DNA from: an uncultured Thiotrichales bacterium
Lineage (GTDB): Bacteria; Pseudomonadota; Gammaproteobacteria; CAZUMV01
Assembly (NCBI GenBank): GCA_938041655.1
Contig: CALISW010000206.1
Location: 1-38,038 of the forward strand
Direction of reading: 5' to 3'
Length of the DNA: 38,038 bases
Below are positions 1-9,351 of the stretch, piece after piece. The position numbers were made by a program, and so were the translations under genes. A model generated the notes under the pieces. The model did not search any database. It was not told the origin of the DNA and was given only the letters and a program-made list of their open reading frames with translations. Within the stretch, counting starts at the first letter, position 1, and each line of letters begins with the position of its first letter.

Positions 1-1
1 A

Positions 2-496
2 GCAACGCTTGAGAAAAAGAAAGCTGAAGAAGTAGTTCTCAAGAAAACGTTTGAAGAGAAGTATCACAAATCAGCCAACCTTGAAATCTATAAACAGCAG
101 CTCGAGGATATGCAGGTTAACTTTGGTGAGATGTTGCGCCAACTTCCCGGCAAGTCTGAAATACCCGGTGTTGTTGATGATGTCTCACAAACCGGCCTGG
201 CGAGCGGTCTTGAAATTGTACTGTTCAGACCTGCGGCTGAAGTGGAAAAAGGCTTTTATGCTCAAAAACCTATTCAAATAAATGTCACCGGCACGTTTGA
301 AGAAATGGCAAACTTTGCCTCGGGCATTGCGGCACTGCCTCGAATTGTTACCTTGCATAACATCACTCTAACGCCGGCAAAAGCTACAAAAAAGAATTCC
401 AGAAACACAAACAACAATCGATCTAATGCGCAACAACTGTCGATGGGCGTAGAAGCCAGAACTTACCGCTATCTGGACGATGAGGAGGATGAATAA
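2..496 (+). CDS. pilO: Type IV pilus assembly protein PilO, C-terminal part (5' end outside window)
   Basis: Open frame from base 2 (ATLEKKKAEEVVLKKTFEEKYHKSANLEIYKQQLEDMQ...) continuous with the listed ORF 110..496; PilO-like sequence (LRQLPGKSEIPGVVDDVSQTGLASGLEIVLFRP...EKGFYAQKPIQINVTGTFEEMANFASGIAALPRIVTLHNITL); followed directly by pilP and pilQ. Confidence 0.93.
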   Translation, partial: ATLEKKKAEEVVLKKTFEEKYHKSANLEIYKQQLEDMQVNFGEMLRQLPGKSEIPGVVDDVSQTGLASGLEIVLFRPAAEVEKGFYAQKPIQINVTGTFEEMANFASGIAALPRIVTLHNITLTPAKATKKNSRNTNNNRSNAQQLSMGVEARTYRYLDDEEDE

Positions 497-1062
497 TGAA
501 TCCTATTCTCTCAAGCTGTAATTCCGCACTGAAAATCACAACCCTGTTGCTTGCCACTTCATTACTGTTTGGTTGTAGTAGCAACATGGGCGAGCTGGAA
601 GATTATGTTCAGGAAATTAAAGACAGCCCACCCGGTGAAGTTTCAGAGCCGCCTGAAATTCAAACCTATGAAACGTTTGTCTACCCGGGGCATGAAAGAG
701 ATCCTTTTGACACTAATGTGCTGGCAGCCGAAATCATTGTAACTCCCGAGGGCCTCACCAAACCAGTGAAAAAACCCGGTTCTGCAGTAATCGATGAAAA
801 CCGAGTCAAAGAATATCTGGAAGGATACCCACTGGACAGTCTTGGCATGGTTGGCACGCTCAATCAAAATAAAGAATTGTGGGCTCTGATACAAACTTCA
901 GACGGCACCATTCAGCGCGTCGGAGTTGGTAACTACATGGGTAAGAACCATGGAAAAATCACCAGCATTACCGAAAGCGAAATTAAACTGACAGAAAAAG
1001 TATCTGACCGAATCGGCGGCTACATTGAACGCCCGGCATCCATTGCGTTACCGGAAAAATAA
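496..1062 (+). CDS. pilP: Type IV pilus assembly lipoprotein PilP
   Basis: Lipobox-like LLFGC after a hydrophobic N-terminus; PilP-like YPGHERDPFD and LDSLGMVGTLNQNKELWALIQTSDGTIQRVGVGNYMGKNHGKI; position between pilO and pilQ. Confidence 0.95.
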   Translation: MNPILSSCNSALKITTLLLATSLLFGCSSNMGELEDYVQEIKDSPPGEVSEPPEIQTYETFVYPGHERDPFDTNVLAAEIIVTPEGLTKPVKKPGSAVIDENRVKEYLEGYPLDSLGMVGTLNQNKELWALIQTSDGTIQRVGVGNYMGKNHGKITSITESEIKLTEKVSDRIGGYIERPASIALPEK

Positions 1063-1074
1063 CGGATTATTACT

Positions 1075-3186
1075 ATGCAAAACTCTAATTCAATGATGAA
1101 TAATAAAAATACTGCCATGCAGCCTGGAAGAAAAACTATGCACATGAGAAGCCTTGTTCTTTTCGTTATTTTGCTGTTCGTATCTCATTTGGCAGTCGCC
1201 GAAAATGCGCTGCAATCTGTCAGCCATCAACGTCTGAGTGGCGACGAAATTCAAATTACTTTTGAATTTTCAGAGTACGCACCTGCACCGCTGTCATTTA
1301 CTATAGCCAATCCAGCGCGTATTTCTCTCGATTTCCCGAATGTTAGTAACAACTTAGCAAACCGTAACCACGATATAAATATCGGACAGACCCGCAGTGT
1401 TAGCACGGCTGAATCCAGTGATCGCACCCGTGCCGTAGTTAATCTCTCTTCACTGATCAGTTACGACACACGCACTGAAGGCAATTTACTCATTTTGACT
1501 TTGTCGCCTTCCGGCAGTTATTCCAGCGCTCCGGTGGCTACAACTCAAACTGACTATCAGACAGACAATTCATATAACACCTCGTCGGCCAGTTATGCTG
1601 GTCCTGCGAGGGTCACAAATGTAGATTTTCGTCGCGGCGCTAACGGCTCAGGCCGAATTATGCTGACCCTGTCTGATCCAAGCACCCCGATTAACATCAA
1701 ACAACAAGGAAGCAATATTATTGTTGATCTGTTGGAAGCTTCGGTATCCGCCGACTTACAACGACGCCTTGATGTGGTGGATTTTGGCACCCCGGTTGAT
1801 TCGATCAGCGTTACCGGTGGTAGTACTGGCTCACAAGTGTCCGTCAAAGCCTCTGGAAACTATACGCACCTGGCCTATCAGACAGACAATCTCTATACCA
1901 TTGAAGTTAAGCCACGTTCAGATCGTGAAATCGAACTGGAACAAAAGAAGGAGAAAACCTTCGACGGCGAAAAACTCTCACTCAACTTCCAGGACATTGA
2001 AGTTCGCTCGGTGTTACAGCTGATCGCAGACTTCACCGGCTTGAACGTAGTCGTTAGTGACAGTGTCGGCGGTAATGTAACTCTACGTCTTAAAGATGTT
2101 CCCTGGGATCAGGCGCTGGATATCATTCTCGATAGTAAAGGCTTGGGCATGCGCCAAAAAGGCAATGTACTTTATATTGCGCCGGCCACAGAAATCGCCG
2201 CACGCGAACAAGCTGCATTACAGGCTGAAAAGCAGAATGAAGAGCTGGCACCATTACGAACCGAGATGTTCACTCTCAATTATGCCGATGCTAACGAAAT
2301 GGCCACCCTGCTTCGATCCAATACAGGTGGTAGAGGTCGAGGTGATGATGATAATTCCATCGTATCTGGACGTGGTTCAGTAACCATCGATCAACGTACT
2401 AATACGCTACTAGTCAACGATACTGATCCAAAGCTGGAAGAAATCCGCAACCTGATCGAAACACTGGATCGCCCGGTTCGACAGGTATTGATTGAATCAC
2501 GCATCGTCAACGCCTCGGATGACTTCACCAAAGAGTTTGGTATTAACTTTGCATTATCCAATACCGAAAGAAATTCTAGTGAGACAATCACCAATGACTT
2601 TGCCGTCAATCTACCAGCGAGTAACATCGCAGGCAGCATTGGTTTGGCACTGGCAAAAATTCCATTGGGCACCAGCGTCGACCTGGAATTGTCAGCAGCA
2701 CAAATTGAAAGTAATGCCGAGATCGTCGCCAGCCCACGAATCATTACTTCGAATAAAAGTCAGGCTCGAATTGAGCAAGGTGTTGAAATTCCTTATCAAG
2801 AAGCTGCCTCCAGTGGTGCTACATCAGTATCATTCAAAAAAGCTGTATTGAGCATGGAAGTCACGCCGCAAATCACCAAAGATGACCGTATCAATATGGA
2901 TCTAGCGGTTAAAAGAGATACGGTTGGACAAGTGTTCAACAATATCCCGAGTATCGATACCCGGGAAGTTACTACCAAAGTCCACGTCGAAAACGGCCAG
3001 ACGGTCGTACTGGGCGGTATCTTTGAACAAACACTCAGCGAATCAAGCCGAAGAGTGCCCTTTTTATCAGACCTGCCGATCGTGGGTAGAGCCTTCCGCT
3101 CCAACCTGAATTCAGATCAACGCCGTGAACTGTTGATTTTCATCACACCGAAAATCATTGATGATCTAAGCACCCTCAGTCAGTAG
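1075..3186 (+). CDS. pilQ: Type IV pilus secretin PilQ
   Basis: AMIN-like N-terminal region, secretin/TonB short N-terminal domain (LSLNFQDIEVRSVLQLIADFTGLNVVVSDSVGGNVTLRLKDVPWDQALDIIL) and C-terminal secretin (VPFLSDLPIVGRAFRSN...RRELLIFITPKII). True start may be an internal Met (MHMRSLVLFVILL) preceding the signal peptide. Confidence 0.96.
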   Translation: MQNSNSMMNNKNTAMQPGRKTMHMRSLVLFVILLFVSHLAVAENALQSVSHQRLSGDEIQITFEFSEYAPAPLSFTIANPARISLDFPNVSNNLANRNHDINIGQTRSVSTAESSDRTRAVVNLSSLISYDTRTEGNLLILTLSPSGSYSSAPVATTQTDYQTDNSYNTSSASYAGPARVTNVDFRRGANGSGRIMLTLSDPSTPINIKQQGSNIIVDLLEASVSADLQRRLDVVDFGTPVDSISVTGGSTGSQVSVKASGNYTHLAYQTDNLYTIEVKPRSDREIELEQKKEKTFDGEKLSLNFQDIEVRSVLQLIADFTGLNVVVSDSVGGNVTLRLKDVPWDQALDIILDSKGLGMRQKGNVLYIAPATEIAAREQAALQAEKQNEELAPLRTEMFTLNYADANEMATLLRSNTGGRGRGDDDNSIVSGRGSVTIDQRTNTLLVNDTDPKLEEIRNLIETLDRPVRQVLIESRIVNASDDFTKEFGINFALSNTERNSSETITNDFAVNLPASNIAGSIGLALAKIPLGTSVDLELSAAQIESNAEIVASPRIITSNKSQARIEQGVEIPYQEAASSGATSVSFKKAVLSMEVTPQITKDDRINMDLAVKRDTVGQVFNNIPSIDTREVTTKVHVENGQTVVLGGIFEQTLSESSRRVPFLSDLPIVGRAFRSNLNSDQRRELLIFITPKIIDDLSTLSQ

Positions 3187-3203
3187 AATTAAAGACACTC
3201 CTG

Positions 3204-3233
3204 AATAAACCCGCTTTAAGCGGGTTTATTTTT
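3204..3233 (+). terminator. Rho-independent terminator after pilQ
   Basis: AATAAACCCGC-TTTAA-GCGGGTTTATT, 11 bp perfect stem followed by TTT, 18 nt after the pilQ stop. Confidence 0.8.
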
Positions 3234-3268
3234 GCCTGTGATAAATTACCGCATGGCATAATCTGGAC

Positions 3269-3808
3269 ATGAGTAAACAGCAACGCATCTTCCTGATTGG
3301 CCCCATGGGCGCTGGCAAGACTACTATTGGTAGAATGGTTGCCAGAGATATGGAGTTCGGGTTTGCTGATAGTGACGATCTGATTGAAGAAGGTACCGGG
3401 GTCGATATCACCACTATCTTTGACTATGAAGGGGAATCAGGCTTCCGGGACAGGGAGTCAAAAATGCTGAAAAAGCTCAGTATTGAAGATAAAAAAGTGA
3501 TCGCCACCGGCGGTGGGGCGGTACTCTCAGCAGACAATCGTGAGCTAATGAGAAATTCCGGATTTGTGGTCTATTTAAAAGTATCCATTAGACAAGCTAT
3601 TTTTCGTACCCGCAAAGATACCAAGCGCCCTATATTACAAAATGGGAATCCACGGGAAATCTTTACCCGCCTGGCAAAAGAAAGAAATCCGCTGTATGAA
3701 TCTATCGCCAGCTGCACAGTTGACACTGATAGACATAAAACAGCCAAGTTAAAAGATATTATTATCAATCACTATCAACAATCACTAACAGAGTCGACTG
3801 AAAAATGA
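3269..3808 (+). CDS. aroK: Shikimate kinase
   Basis: P-loop IGPMGAGKTTIGR, FADSDDLIEE, GESGFRDRE, ATGGGAVL motifs; adjacent to aroB. Confidence 0.96.
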   Translation: MSKQQRIFLIGPMGAGKTTIGRMVARDMEFGFADSDDLIEEGTGVDITTIFDYEGESGFRDRESKMLKKLSIEDKKVIATGGGAVLSADNRELMRNSGFVVYLKVSIRQAIFRTRKDTKRPILQNGNPREIFTRLAKERNPLYESIASCTVDTDRHKTAKLKDIIINHYQQSLTESTEK

Positions 3809-4881
3809 GGACGGTAGAAGTAGATCTGGGCGCAGCAAGTTACCCCATATACATTGGCAGTGGTTTACTTAAGAACGATTTTTGCCAACAACATATTGTT
3901 GGTAATTCCTGCATGCTGATCAGTAACACGACAGTTGCGCCACACTACGCCGAGGTATTAAGCCAACAAATCAAAATCGACAAGACCGGGGAATGCCTGC
4001 TCGAAGATAGCGAGCAATATAAAAACCTGGAAAGCCTGGAAAAAATCATCACTTCCTTGTTGGAGCAACACTTTGACCGCAACACTACACTGATCGCCCT
4101 GGGTGGCGGAGTGGTCGGCGATATCTGTGGCTTTGCGGCGGCAAGTTTCCAGCGCGGGGTTAACTTCATTCAAGTGCCAACCACCCTGCTGGCCATGGTG
4201 GATTCCTCTGTCGGTGGTAAAACAGCGGTGAATCACGCCCTGGGTAAAAACATGATTGGCGCCTTTCACCAACCTCAATGCGTGGTGATAGACATCGACA
4301 CCCTGCAAACACTCGAAGAACGAGAATATCGCGCCGGTTTGGCCGAGGTCATCAAGTACGGCCTGATCATTGATGCCGAGTTCTTTGACTGGCTGCAACA
4401 AAACATACAGCTGCTGATGCAGCGCGATTCAGAAGCATTAATCTACGCCATCGAACGCTCCTGCGCGATTAAAGCCGACGTGGTTTCCCAGGATGAAAAA
4501 GAACAAGGTATACGTGCCCTGCTGAATCTGGGTCACACCTTCGGGCACGCCATTGAAACCGGACTGGGTTATGGCGAATGGTTACATGGCGAAGCGATTA
4601 GTACCGGCATGATTTTGGCAGCGCGTTTGTCAGAAATGCTGGGTTTACTCAGTAAAACAGACGTTAAACGTACCACTGACATATTTAAGCAAACGGGACT
4701 GCCAACCCATATTCCCAACGCGATGACAGCTGATCGTTTCACCGAGCTCATGGCAGTCGATAAAAAAGTAAAAGACGGCGTATTGCGTTTGATCCTGATG
4801 GAGTCTATCGGCAAGGCTGTCATCAAAGACGATGTAAGCCCGGCTCAAATCAAAGCAGTTATTGAGACACATCCTGCCTGA
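3805..4881 (+). CDS. aroB: 3-dehydroquinate synthase
   Basis: ALGGGVVGDICGFAAASFQRGVNFIQVPTTLLAMVDSSVGGKTAVN and NLGHTFGHAIE motifs; overlaps aroK by 4 nt. Confidence 0.97.
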   Translation: MRTVEVDLGAASYPIYIGSGLLKNDFCQQHIVGNSCMLISNTTVAPHYAEVLSQQIKIDKTGECLLEDSEQYKNLESLEKIITSLLEQHFDRNTTLIALGGGVVGDICGFAAASFQRGVNFIQVPTTLLAMVDSSVGGKTAVNHALGKNMIGAFHQPQCVVIDIDTLQTLEEREYRAGLAEVIKYGLIIDAEFFDWLQQNIQLLMQRDSEALIYAIERSCAIKADVVSQDEKEQGIRALLNLGHTFGHAIETGLGYGEWLHGEAISTGMILAARLSEMLGLLSKTDVKRTTDIFKQTGLPTHIPNAMTADRFTELMAVDKKVKDGVLRLILMESIGKAVIKDDVSPAQIKAVIETHPA

Positions 4882-4889
4882 TCACTAGC

Positions 4890-6677
4890 ATGAGCCTTAT
4901 TCCACAACATTTTATTGATGAAGTATTAGCGAGGACTGACATTGTTGATGTTATAGAGCCACGTCTTACCTTGAAGAAAAAAGGCAGTGAATACTCAGCC
5001 TGCTGCCCTTTTCACAATGAAAAAACCCCTTCTTTTACCGTAAGCCAAACCAAACAGTTTTATCACTGCTTTGGTTGTGGTCAACATGGCACCGCGATTG
5101 GTTTTTTGATGGAACATGATCACCTCAGTTTTGTCGAGGCGATTGAAACGCTGGCTGAACTCAACAGTATGGAGATACCAAGAGAGTCCAGGCAAAACCA
5201 GCAAAAACAGGATGATTTAAAACCGATTTATGCGGCACTCGCAGATGCACAAACACTGTTCACCGACCAACTAAGTCAACACAAGCACGCTCAGGACTAC
5301 CTGAAACAGCGCGGCTTAACAGGGGCAATAGCTAAACAGTATGGTATCGGCTTTGCCGTTGATAGTTGGAACAGTCTGCTGAACTCGCTTAAGAAGAAAC
5401 ATCTGGAGAAAACATTAATCGCCGCTGGCTTACTTTCTGATAATGAGAAAGGCCGTATCTATGACAAGTTTAGAGATCGGATCATGTTTCCGATTCGGGA
5501 CCGTCGCGGACGGCCGATTGCTTTTGGCGGAAGAGTCATGGGCGATGGTACGCCCAAATACCTGAACTCACCGGAAACCAAAGTTTTTCACAAAGGTAAC
5601 ACGCTCTACGGACTCTACGAAGCACGCCAACATTCAAGCAAGCTTGATACGATTCTGGTGGTTGAGGGCTATATGGATAGCGTCGCACTGGGTCAGTTTG
5701 GCATCGCCAATACCGTCGCTACTCTGGGCACAGCGGTAACCAAAGATCATTTACAACAACTGATGCGGGTGGTGAAACACATCGTGATTTGTTTTGATGG
5801 CGATCGCGCCGGACGTAAAGCTGCCAAGCGTGCCCTGGAACAATCCATGCACGTCTTAAAAGATGGCATGCGAGTCGACTTTATGTTCCTGCCAGATGGT
5901 GAAGACCCGGACAGCCTGGTGCAAAAAACAGGCGCAGACGAATTTCGCAAGTTGATCGATCAGGCGACACCACTATCCAGCTATCTGATGCAATCATTAC
6001 AAGCTGAAAACTCCAAAGACAGTGCCGAGGGTCGCACCCTGATTGCTATGGAAGCACGTGAATTATTGAAGCCGCTGGATGCGACACACGCCAAACTTTT
6101 AAAAAAACAATTGCTCGATGAAATTTCACTCATCACGCAAACTGATCTGCAAGATCTGGACGTGGGAAAGACATTACCAGCGGCGCGTAGACCCAAAAGA
6201 ATTCGGAGTTATAATCGACAACGTCAATTGGAAATGACCGCCATGCGTCAGGCGATTGCCGTGATTTTACAACAGCCTGATACTGCCCGCTTGATCAACG
6301 ATGATTTACTGGTCAAGCTGCACCCGCTTCCAGGTGGTGCCTTGCTGGGTGACATTGTCGATATCTGCCGCGAACAATCCTCTATTAACAGCGCTATTTT
6401 GCTGGAGAATTTTCGAGAAACCAGCCATTTCGAATCGTTACAGCAGCTTAGTGCCTGGTCTCCTCCACCTGTTGATATGCAGGACATAGAAACTACTGAC
6501 GATTCCGATAAACCTGCCCAGAGCGATTTAAGTCATTTACTGGGCGATGCCATCACCCAATTGGAAAAACAGCATGTTTCCGCTCGAATCGAACAATTGG
6601 CACAGCTTGAAACCAGTACTGGCCTCACTGATGAAGAAAAGACGGAAATGAAGCATCTGCTGATGCTTCGCACGTAG
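4890..6677 (+). CDS. dnaG: DNA primase
   Basis: N-terminal zinc-binding domain CCPFHNEKTPSFTVSQTKQFYHCFGCG, TOPRIM core (VVEGYMDSVALGQFGIANTVATLGTA, CFDGDRAGRKAAKRAL). Confidence 0.97.
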   Translation: MSLIPQHFIDEVLARTDIVDVIEPRLTLKKKGSEYSACCPFHNEKTPSFTVSQTKQFYHCFGCGQHGTAIGFLMEHDHLSFVEAIETLAELNSMEIPRESRQNQQKQDDLKPIYAALADAQTLFTDQLSQHKHAQDYLKQRGLTGAIAKQYGIGFAVDSWNSLLNSLKKKHLEKTLIAAGLLSDNEKGRIYDKFRDRIMFPIRDRRGRPIAFGGRVMGDGTPKYLNSPETKVFHKGNTLYGLYEARQHSSKLDTILVVEGYMDSVALGQFGIANTVATLGTAVTKDHLQQLMRVVKHIVICFDGDRAGRKAAKRALEQSMHVLKDGMRVDFMFLPDGEDPDSLVQKTGADEFRKLIDQATPLSSYLMQSLQAENSKDSAEGRTLIAMEARELLKPLDATHAKLLKKQLLDEISLITQTDLQDLDVGKTLPAARRPKRIRSYNRQRQLEMTAMRQAIAVILQQPDTARLINDDLLVKLHPLPGGALLGDIVDICREQSSINSAILLENFRETSHFESLQQLSAWSPPPVDMQDIETTDDSDKPAQSDLSHLLGDAITQLEKQHVSARIEQLAQLETSTGLTDEEKTEMKHLLMLRT

Positions 6678-6694
6678 CCGCCCCCAGATTCTCA

Positions 6695-6703
6695 TGATAT
6701 AAT
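6695..6703 (+). promoter_or_regulatory. Putative extended -10 promoter for rpoD
   Basis: TGATATAAT: a TGn motif plus a perfect TATAAT in the dnaG-rpoD gap, 17 nt after the dnaG stop; no convincing -35. Confidence 0.5.
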
Positions 6704-6723
6704 TGCGCGCTTTTTCCCGCTAA

Positions 6724-8559
6724 GTGGTTGATATCGTGTCAAATACAGATTCAAAAGAACAACAGTCCAGACTTAAAGATCTGATTACCAAAGGAAAGGA
6801 TCAAGGTTACCTGACCTATGGTGAGGTGAATGACCACCTGCCCGATACGATTGTTGATCCGGAACAGATCGAAGACATCATTGGCATGATCAATGAGTTG
6901 GGCATCAAGGTCTATGAAAAGGCTCCTGAAGCTGATGACCTTTCCATGGCCGAATCGGATACCGATGAAGATGCCGCTGAAGAAGCCGCTGAAGCACTAG
7001 CGAGCGTTGACAGCGAGTTTGGACGCACCACCGACCCGGTACGTATGTACATGCGTGAAATGGGCACGGTTGAACTACTGACCCGTGAAGATGAAGTAGC
7101 CATTGCCAAGCGCATTGAAGAAGGCCTGTTGCAAAGCATGACTGCCCTGGCCTATTTCCCGGAAGCAATCAAAACCCTGCTGGATGACTGGGATCTGTTT
7201 CTGGCGGAAGAGAAAAGACTGACCGACATTCTTACCGGCTATATTGACCCAACCGTAGAAGCCGATATTCCCAAGCCAGTGCAAGTTAATGCTGAAACCA
7301 AAGCTAAAGATAAAAAAGACGAAGAAGTGGTCGATACCGGTCCTGATGTCGAAGTAGCGCGCGAAAAACTGGAAAACATCCGCGATCTGTACAAGAAAAT
7401 CAATCGCTGTAGAAGTGCCGGGCACAACAAGAAACTGGTTGAGCATCAACAGAATATTGCCGCTGCTGTGATTGAGTTAAAACTGATTCCAGTGGTGGTG
7501 CAAAAGCTCTCCAACCTGTTACATGTGAACGTAATAAAAATCAGGCAGCAGGAGCGCATCATCATGCAAGCCTGCATTCGCAAAGCGAAAATGCCAAAGA
7601 AAGATTTTATCGAGACCTTTTTATCCAATGAAACCGATAATGGTTGGGTAGAAAAAATCGCTCGCTCGCGCAAACCTTATGCCGCTGGCATTAAAGAAAA
7701 CATGGATCTGATTTTTAATGCGCAACGAAAACTGGGCTTGGTAGAAACTTCCACCGAACTTTCGATTGCCGAGATCAAGGACATCAACCGTCGCATGTCG
7801 ATTGGTGAAGCCAAAGCGCGTCGCGCCAAAAAAGAGATGATCGAAGCGAACTTGCGCCTGGTTATCTCGATTGCTAAAAAATACACCAACCGCGGCCTGC
7901 AATTCCTCGATCTGATTCAGGAAGGTAACATCGGCCTGATGAAAGCGGTCGACAAATTTGAATACCGTCGTGGTTATAAGTTCTCAACCTACGCTACCTG
8001 GTGGATACGTCAGGCCATTACCCGCTCTATTGCGGATCAGGCCCGCACCATACGAATTCCGGTGCATATGATTGAGACCATTAATAAGCTCAACCGCATT
8101 TCTCGACAAATGCTGCAGGAAATGGGACGCGATCCGACGCCTGAAGAACTGTCCGAACGCATGGATATGCCTGAAGACAAGATTCGCAAAGTTCTGAAAA
8201 TCGCTAAAGAGCCGATTTCTATGGAAACTCCGATTGGTGACGATGAAGATTCGCACCTGGGTGATTTCATCGAAGATCTCAATGCTACTTCGCCGGTAGA
8301 TACTGCTACCACCACCAGCCTGAACGACTCTACCCGCGAGGTACTGTCATCACTGACCCCTCGTGAGGCAAAAGTACTGAGAATGCGCTTTGGTATCGAT
8401 ATGAATACCGACCATACGCTGGAAGAGGTTGGCAAGCAGTTTGATGTCACCAGAGAGCGTATTCGCCAAATTGAGGCTAAAGCCCTGCGCAAGCTGCGTC
8501 ATCCTTCACGATCGGAGATGCTACGCAGTTTCCTGGACCTGGAGAGCGGTAAATCGTGA
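6724..8559 (+). CDS. rpoD: RNA polymerase primary sigma factor RpoD (sigma-70); start may be the GTG at 6736
   Basis: Region 1.1 ([25 protein letters not shown]), [112 protein letters not shown]. Confidence 0.98.
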   Translation: MVDIVSNTDSKEQQSRLKDLITKGKDQGYLTYGEVNDHLPDTIVDPEQIEDIIGMINELGIKVYEKAPEADDLSMAESDTDEDAAEEAAEALASVDSEFGRTTDPVRMYMREMGTVELLTREDEVAIAKRIEEGLLQSMTALAYFPEAIKTLLDDWDLFLAEEKRLTDILTGYIDPTVEADIPKPVQVNAETKAKDKKDEEVVDTGPDVEVAREKLENIRDLYKKINRCRSAGHNKKLVEHQQNIAAAVIELKLIPVVVQKLSNLLHVNVIKIRQQERIIMQACIRKAKMPKKDFIETFLSNETDNGWVEKIARSRKPYAAGIKENMDLIFNAQRKLGLVETSTELSIAEIKDINRRMSIGEAKARRAKKEMIEANLRLVISIAKKYTNRGLQFLDLIQEGNIGLMKAVDKFEYRRGYKFSTYATWWIRQAITRSIADQARTIRIPVHMIETINKLNRISRQMLQEMGRDPTPEELSERMDMPEDKIRKVLKIAKEPISMETPIGDDEDSHLGDFIEDLNATSPVDTATTTSLNDSTREVLSSLTPREAKVLRMRFGIDMNTDHTLEEVGKQFDVTRERIRQIEAKALRKLRHPSRSEMLRSFLDLESGKS

Positions 8560-8593
8560 TTTAGCGCTTACAGAACGTTAGATCAGACATTAC

Positions 8594-8670
8594 GGGCCCG
8601 TAGCTCAGTTGGTTAGAGCATCCGACTCATAATCGGCAGGTCGAAGGTTCAAGTCCTTCCGGGCCCACCA
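8594..8670 (+). tRNA. tRNA with CAT anticodon, probably tRNA-Ile2 (lysidine-modified) rather than elongator Met
   Basis: 77 nt cloverleaf GGGCCCG...CGGGCCC-A-CCA, D arm GCTCAGTTGGTTAGAGC, anticodon loop CTCATAA, T arm GAAGG-TTCAAGT-CCTTC, encoded CCA. C4 and C5 in the acceptor stem (GGGCCCG) agree with known TilS identity elements of tRNA-Ile2. Confidence 0.95.
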
Positions 8671-8713
8671 TTTATCCTTTTCAAGTGTATTACGAGGACT
8701 GACACAGACTGTA

Positions 8714-8814
8714 ACAAACGGCTTTCTTCCTACGTTTCTTCTGATTTTGTAGGTAAAATCTACCGTTTGTCGGAAACAAACCACAGATTGTGGTATTCGG
8801 TCACATTTAACCGA
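8714..8814 (+). promoter_or_regulatory. Structured leader upstream of the PEP-CTERM gene (candidate cis-regulatory RNA or operator array)
   Basis: Nested inverted repeats ACAAACGG(8714-8721)/CCGTTTGT(8763-8770) and CCTAC(8729-8733)/GTAGG(8749-8753); competing GTTTGT(8765-8770)/ACAAAC(8776-8781); CCACA(8781-8785)/TGTGG(8789-8793); TCGGT(8797-8801)/ACCGA(8810-8814). Confidence 0.4.
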
Positions 8815-8895
8815 CGAATGGTTGTAATCAGACCTGTAATTTAGGAATATAGGCTCCATCGAGTAATTGATACAAATTTTTTTGGGAGTATTAAA

Positions 8896-9210
8896 ATGAA
8901 GAAAACACGTACTATCACGGCAACCGCATTATTAACCTTTGCTTTACTATGTATTGCACCACCTATGGCTAGCGCTGGCGATCTTGGCTTTAAGTCAGTT
9001 TCACAGGCTACTTTTGCTGTAAAAGGCAAGCAACGCTGGTGGCACCGCATCCGCAAGGGTAACTTTAAGAAGAATGACTTCAAGAAGAAGAGTACCAAGA
9101 ACTCTGTAGATAACCCTGAGCCTATCACTGGCATGCTGGCTTTAGCTGCTGCAGGTGTTGGTGGCGCTGCAATGCGCAAGCGTAAGAAGCAGGATCAAGA
9201 TCAGGAATAA
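8896..9210 (+). CDS. Small basic PEP-CTERM sorting domain protein (candidate exosortase substrate)
   Basis: Signal peptide MKKTRTITATALLTFALLCIAPPMASA, short Lys/Arg/Trp-rich mature region, C-terminal NPEPITGMLALAAAGVGGAAMRKRKK = PEP motif + transmembrane segment + basic cluster; SD-like GGGAG at 8884-8888; followed by a terminator and an exosortase-family gene. Confidence 0.85.
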   Translation: MKKTRTITATALLTFALLCIAPPMASAGDLGFKSVSQATFAVKGKQRWWHRIRKGNFKKNDFKKKSTKNSVDNPEPITGMLALAAAGVGGAAMRKRKKQDQDQE

Positions 9211-9260
9211 AGCTGTAACAGGCCGGCCACCGCTCCCTGCGGTCGGTCAGTAAAAACAAG

Positions 9261-9291
9261 AGAGCAGTGTGTTAACACTGCTCTTTTTTTT
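9261..9291 (+). terminator. Strong Rho-independent terminator after the PEP-CTERM gene
   Basis: AGAGCAGTGT-GTTA-ACACTGCTCT, 10 bp perfect stem followed by T8; a smaller hairpin ACCGC-TCCCT-GCGGT lies at 9229-9243. Confidence 0.9.
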
Positions 9292-9334
9292 CGTCTAAAA
9301 TATCGTCTCTCGCACACCAAAAATCATTAAACTT

Positions 9335-9343
9335 TGCTATAAA
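9335..9343 (+). promoter_or_regulatory. Putative extended -10 promoter of the exosortase gene (possible leaderless transcript)
   Basis: TGCTATAAA (TGn + TATAAA) ends 8 nt before the ATG at 9352; no SD-like sequence between. Confidence 0.35.
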
Positions 9344-9351
9344 ATACAGCT

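Noticed and set aside
8605-8859. Minus-strand ORF ending WWARKDLNLRPADYESDALTN
   Set aside because: This peptide is the reverse-complement translation of the tRNA at 8594-8670, a well-known false ORF in annotations.
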